This document shows, one piece after another, positions 6,230 through 9,008 of a DNA stretch of 9,008 bases. The stretch is from Candidatus Cloacimonadota bacterium (lineage in GTDB: Bacteria; Cloacimonadota; Cloacimonadia; Cloacimonadales; Cloacimonadaceae): positions 1-9,008 of the forward strand of contig VGPI01000080.1 in assembly GCA_016875595.1 (NCBI GenBank). Reading direction: 5' to 3'. The notes under the pieces were generated by a model. That model did not search any database and was not told where the DNA came from. It was given only the letters and a program-made list of their open reading frames with translations. Each line of letters starts with the position of its first letter. Position 1 is the stretch's first letter. The position numbers and the translations under genes are program-made.

Positions 6230-7342
6230 ATGATTAAGCTGATCAGTATCCCGCTGGTGCTCGTGCTGCTGCTCGGTTGCGTGAGCAATAAGACCTACAA
6301 AGCCCAACAGGCAAACCTGGAAGAACTGCAGAGGATCAACGATGATCTGATGGTATTGCTTGCTTACATGAACCGTGATATTGAACGGATAAATGAAGAG
6401 TTGCGATCAGTTGACCTGAGCTTTCAGGAATTTGATACTGAGGTTCTGCAGCTCAAAGAGCGTCTTAACTGGATCTATGAGAACTACGCTTTTACCAGTC
6501 GTATTGAAGACCTGGAAACTTATTCCGACGAGATTGCCGGTTCTCTGGATCTGGTGCGCGATGATCTGTTGGCTCTGGGTTATGTTCCAGACCGATTGCA
6601 AGATATTGACGATGAGTTCGGCGAACTCCGCGATGAGCTCCAATTGATCGAGGAAACGATCGAGGACTTCCTGGAGCAGAATCGCATCGTAGTGGCAAAT
6701 CTGGTGACCAAGGTGGAGCTGGCACGTGAGTTACATCGGCTGGAAACCTCTGAGAAAGTGGCGGAACAGGTGCCGGATACCGTCACTGACCTGCACCATG
6801 AAACCGGCGAAATCAAAGAGCAGGTGCAGTCCCTAACGGCTGATATGGCTCAGGTCAAGCGTCAGATCATTACTCTCAATCAGGAAGTACAGGATCTGAT
6901 CAAAAGTTTGGAAAAGACCACTCCTGAAGCCAGGATCCAGATCAATATGAATGACCGTCCCATTGAGCCCATCACCCGGGTATATTCCAATGCCAAAAGC
7001 GCTTACGACCGCCGTACCTATGAACAGGCGATCCGGATGTTTGAGGACTTTATCGCCCAGAACCCCGATGACCCTCTGGCTGCGAATTCCCAATACTGGA
7101 TGGCGGAATCTTACTACGCCGCAGGTAATTACCGCAAAGCCATGCGTGAGTTTGAATCCGTGATCCAGAGATATCCATCCTCGCCCAAAGCAGCCGATGC
7201 CCAGGTCAAGATCGGGCTCTGCTACATCAAGCTCAACGATCTCGATATGGCGCGGGCAGAACTGCGCAAAGTGAAGAACTTGTACCCCAATTACGAGCGT
7301 CAGGCACTGGTGGATTCCCTGCTCAGCCGGATCGGCAATTAG
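6230..7342 (+). CDS. CpoB/YbgF-like lipoprotein: long coiled coil plus C-terminal TPR domain
   Basis: The start is ATG 6230, set by a near-perfect AAGGAGGTG at 6215-6223 with 6-nt spacing. A longer frame from 6131 overlaps the M18 gene and would bury the signal peptide. The product has 370 residues. Residues 1-17 are a lipoprotein signal ending LLLGC (Cys17; Leu at -2 is less usual). Residues ~22-230 are almost continuous heptad-like coiled coil (many Leu, Ile, Glu, Asp and Arg, few Pro or Gly). Residues ~250-365 carry three TPR-type repeats in the CpoB/YbgF arrangement: 'AYDRRTYEQAIRMFEDFI', 'YYAAGNYRKAMREFESVI' and 'CYIKLNDLDMARAELRKV'. CpoB in E. coli trimerises through a short coiled coil and links Tol-Pal action with peptidoglycan synthesis during division. 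This protein is longer and membrane-anchored, so that role is inference. The next gene starts 2 nt after its stop. Confidence 0.88.
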   Translation: MIKLISIPLVLVLLLGCVSNKTYKAQQANLEELQRINDDLMVLLAYMNRDIERINEELRSVDLSFQEFDTEVLQLKERLNWIYENYAFTSRIEDLETYSDEIAGSLDLVRDDLLALGYVPDRLQDIDDEFGELRDELQLIEETIEDFLEQNRIVVANLVTKVELARELHRLETSEKVAEQVPDTVTDLHHETGEIKEQVQSLTADMAQVKRQIITLNQEVQDLIKSLEKTTPEARIQINMNDRPIEPITRVYSNAKSAYDRRTYEQAIRMFEDFIAQNPDDPLAANSQYWMAESYYAAGNYRKAMREFESVIQRYPSSPKAADAQVKIGLCYIKLNDLDMARAELRKVKNLYPNYERQALVDSLLSRIGN

Positions 7343-7344
7343 GC

Positions 7345-7944
7345 ATGCTCAGACCCGTCTTGGTCCTGCTGGTAGCACTTGTGTTGCTGGCTGATCTGGG
7401 TGCCCAGATCCAGCCGGATCACGTCATAGAAGAGGTGACGGAAGGGCTTTTACCCTACATTGATACCACTCTGCCGGTGGTGATCGAGATCACTGCCGGT
7501 GACTGGACGATTCCCTTGCAGACCGAGCTCCGTGCCCGCTTGCTGGAACTGGGGACAGATATCCGGGAAGTGGATGAGAGCATCCAGATTCCGGAAAACC
7601 TGTGGGATGATCAGATCCCGGAGCAGGTGTTGCTGCTCTCCAAGCTCAGCGCGCTGGGACTGAGCGAGGTCATTGTCGTCCAGATCCGTCTCGACCTCCA
7701 GTGGCAGATCAGGGAACAGCGTAAGTTCTTTTCCTACAAGCGGGAGCGCTTACCGCTCTACAGCTTTCACATCAAGTGCATGCAATTGCCGGACTTCCGT
7801 TTACTCCGGATCGGCACCTATACGGTTGTGGGAAAGTCAAATCCGATCGACCGCACCCAGCAATACCGGCTCAAGTGGTTTGAACCCGTCATCGCCACGG
7901 TAGCGATCGGCTCGATCATATATCTCTTGTGGACTATAGAATAA
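7345..7944 (+). CDS. Exported protein of unknown function with C-terminal membrane helix
   Basis: I do not recognise this 199-residue protein. It begins 2 nt after the CpoB-like stop codon, so translation is probably coupled; no separate strong Shine-Dalgarno is evident beyond purines in the preceding coding end. Residues 1-20 are a signal peptide (MLRPVLVLLVALVLLADLGA) with likely cleavage after Ala20. The mature part starts with an acidic helix, then a mixed alpha/beta region containing 'PVVIEITAGDWTIPLQTELRA', which here runs straight on into 'RLLELGTDIRE', and later 'SEVIVVQIRLDLQW'. That pattern of a strand, a helix and a strand recalls small envelope proteins such as FlgO- or CsgG-like folds, but this is only a resemblance in layout. 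Residues ~180-197 (PVIATVAIGSIIYLLW) form a hydrophobic C-terminal helix that may anchor it in a membrane. Its place between CpoB-like and bamD suggests envelope biogenesis. Confidence 0.85.
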   Translation: MLRPVLVLLVALVLLADLGAQIQPDHVIEEVTEGLLPYIDTTLPVVIEITAGDWTIPLQTELRARLLELGTDIREVDESIQIPENLWDDQIPEQVLLLSKLSALGLSEVIVVQIRLDLQWQIREQRKFFSYKRERLPLYSFHIKCMQLPDFRLLRIGTYTVVGKSNPIDRTQQYRLKWFEPVIATVAIGSIIYLLWTIE

Positions 7945-7955
7945 GGACGTCAGAA

Positions 7956-8678
7956 ATGAGGAAGATCATCATCCTGCTATGCCTGTCGATGCTTGTATTC
8001 ATCGGCTGTTCCAGCAATAAACCCATCCCCGGTGCTCAGGACAAAATGACGCTGGCGGATCAATTTTACAGCCAGGGCAAGTATGCCAAGGCCGCCCGCA
8101 TCTATGAGGAGATCAGTTTTGAACGCCGCAGTGCCCAGACTGCTTTGGCAATATTGAGGATGGCAGATAGCTATTTCCGGCTGAACAAGTTTACCGATGC
8201 CCGTCTGGCATACCTGCAATTGATCAACCTCTTCCCTGATCACAGCGAGGTCAGTTTTGCCTATTTCCGGATCGGCGTCTGCTTGTTTGAAGAGTCCCTG
8301 CCACCCCAGTATGACCAGACGGAGACCACGCAGTCCATCGATGCCTTCCGCACGTTCATCGACCGCTTTCCCAACGATGCCCGGTTCAAGGAAGCGATCG
8401 AATACGTCCGCAAGGCGCAGTACAAGCTGATCGAAAAGAAATTCTACAACGGGTACCTCTATTACAAAATGAAGGACTACAGTGCCGCCCTGATGTACTT
8501 TGACGAGATCACCGAGCTGGGCAATCTTGACCGCCTCGACCGTGCCGCCCTCAACTACACCGTCATTATCCATCACCGCCAGGGCAACCTGCCGGAAGCC
8601 AAACGCTATTACGAGCGCCTCCGTTCCCGCTATCCCGGAGCCAAGGAAGTCCGTAAGCTTGCCAAGCTCTTCAAGTGA
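7956..8678 (+). CDS. bamD: Outer-membrane assembly lipoprotein BamD
   Basis: BamD is the essential TPR lipoprotein of the BAM complex, which folds beta-barrel proteins into the outer membrane; it sits on the periplasmic side and binds BamA. The 240-residue product has the family's usual size. The signal ends in FIGC, making Cys18 the lipidated residue. TPR-type helices follow: 'ADQFYSQGKYAKAARIYEEI' (~34-53), 'ADSYFRLNKFTDARLAYLQL' (~70-89), the family-typical 'YDQTETTQSIDAFRTFIDRF' (119-138), 'YYKMKDYSAALMYFDEI' (~169-185), and a last repeat to ~225. ATG 7956 is preferred over an upstream in-frame GTG at 7929: AAGGA at 7943-7947 gives 8-nt spacing, and the signal peptide then begins properly with MRK. 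The stop of the preceding gene lies inside this Shine-Dalgarno. The finding of BamD is the clearest sign that the cell has an outer membrane. Confidence 0.93.
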   Translation: MRKIIILLCLSMLVFIGCSSNKPIPGAQDKMTLADQFYSQGKYAKAARIYEEISFERRSAQTALAILRMADSYFRLNKFTDARLAYLQLINLFPDHSEVSFAYFRIGVCLFEESLPPQYDQTETTQSIDAFRTFIDRFPNDARFKEAIEYVRKAQYKLIEKKFYNGYLYYKMKDYSAALMYFDEITELGNLDRLDRAALNYTVIIHHRQGNLPEAKRYYERLRSRYPGAKEVRKLAKLFK

Positions 8679-9008
8679 TCCCCGGGAGTGCTCACTACCC
8701 ATTCCGGATGATGCCACAGCCCTGATCGGCGGAAGGTTCGATCCCTTTCATCTGGGGCATCTGCACATTGCCCGCTGGCTTCTGGATCACAGCCCCGTCC
8801 GCAAGGCGGTCTTCCTCCCCAATGACCGGCATGGCTTCAAAGGCAATGCCGTGCTTGACTTTGATCACAGGATTGAATTGATCCGGAAAGCTATTACAGG
8901 ACAAACAACCGAGAACCGGAATGCTCCATCCCTTTATCCTGGCATCGAATGCTGGGATGCCGACAGCCGGCAATACGGCTCCGGATGGACGGATGAACTG
9001 ATGCAACG
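8659..9008 (+). CDS. nadD: Nicotinate-nucleotide adenylyltransferase-type protein, NadD-like (3' end beyond window)
   Basis: A frame +1 to bamD stays open to the window end. It contains 'ALIGGRFDPFHLGHLHIA', the nucleotidylyltransferase motif G-G-x-F-D-P-x-H-x-G-H that binds ATP, followed by 'AVFLPNDRHGFKG', 'DFDHRIELIRKAI' and 'IECWDADSRQYGSGWTDEL'. This order matches NadD, which makes the adenylated dinucleotide precursor of NAD from nicotinate mononucleotide; PanC-, CoaD- or NadM-type relatives are less likely. The start is uncertain. There is no in-frame ATG or GTG close to the motif. TTG at 8659 has AAGGAAG (8643-8649) 9 nt upstream and would overlap the bamD end by 20 nt, leaving about 23 residues before the GG motif. 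An ATT at 8701 or CTG at 8722 would give lengths nearer the usual but are rarer start codons. The family is sure; the exact enzyme is likely. Confidence 0.75.
   Translation, partial: MPSSSSDPRECSLPIPDDATALIGGRFDPFHLGHLHIARWLLDHSPVRKAVFLPNDRHGFKGNAVLDFDHRIELIRKAITGQTTENRNAPSLYPGIECWDADSRQYGSGWTDELMQ

Noticed and set aside
7977..8717. Open minus-strand frame of 246 codons opposite bamD
   Set aside because: BamD is clearly recognisable on the plus strand; the opposite frame is a codon-bias shadow.

Overview
The window looks like bacterial chromosome from a Gram-negative-type (double-membrane) organism. The evidence is a BamD outer-membrane assembly lipoprotein, a CpoB/YbgF-like coiled-coil/TPR lipoprotein, several lipobox or Sec signal peptides, and good Shine-Dalgarno sequences including a near-perfect AAGGAGGTG. 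Protein style (a thioredoxin domain on a long exported helical protein, PD40-type propeller lipoprotein, long M18 aminopeptidase) fits the FCB / Cloacimonadota neighbourhood. That placement is inference from style; no marker gene in the window settles it.

Layout. (1) 1-2040, minus strand: the first 680 codons of a large exported protein that ends in a TlpA/ResA-type thioredoxin domain with a WCSPC active site; it runs off the left edge. (2) 2041-2949: a disturbed region. A plus-strand gene start with promoter, Shine-Dalgarno and signal peptide (2264) runs head-on into the 3' end of a minus-strand propeller lipoprotein gene (2949 to 2347). The lipoprotein is shorter than a complete propeller and shows a likely frameshift. 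Two convergent genes that both lost their 3' ends in a deletion would explain this. (3) 2950-3446: non-coding DNA with two good sigma70-type promoters pointing outwards and, between them, an almost perfect 80-nt palindrome made of 22-bp units. (4) 3447-9008: a tight plus-strand series, probably one transcription unit: helical-repeat protein, greA, M18 aminopeptidase, CpoB-like lipoprotein, an unknown exported protein with a C-terminal membrane helix, bamD, and the start of a NadD-type adenylyltransferase that runs off the right edge.

How the genes work together. The plus-strand series mixes cytoplasmic housekeeping (transcript-cleavage factor, peptide turnover, NAD synthesis) with three consecutive envelope genes (CpoB-like, unknown, BamD) joined by gaps of 2 and 11 nt, so the unknown 199-residue protein is best regarded as an envelope-biogenesis candidate. 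I see no tRNA, rRNA, CRISPR array, transposase, integrase or recognisable defence system. The most unusual items are the palindrome and the broken convergent gene pair; neither amounts to a demonstrated new system.
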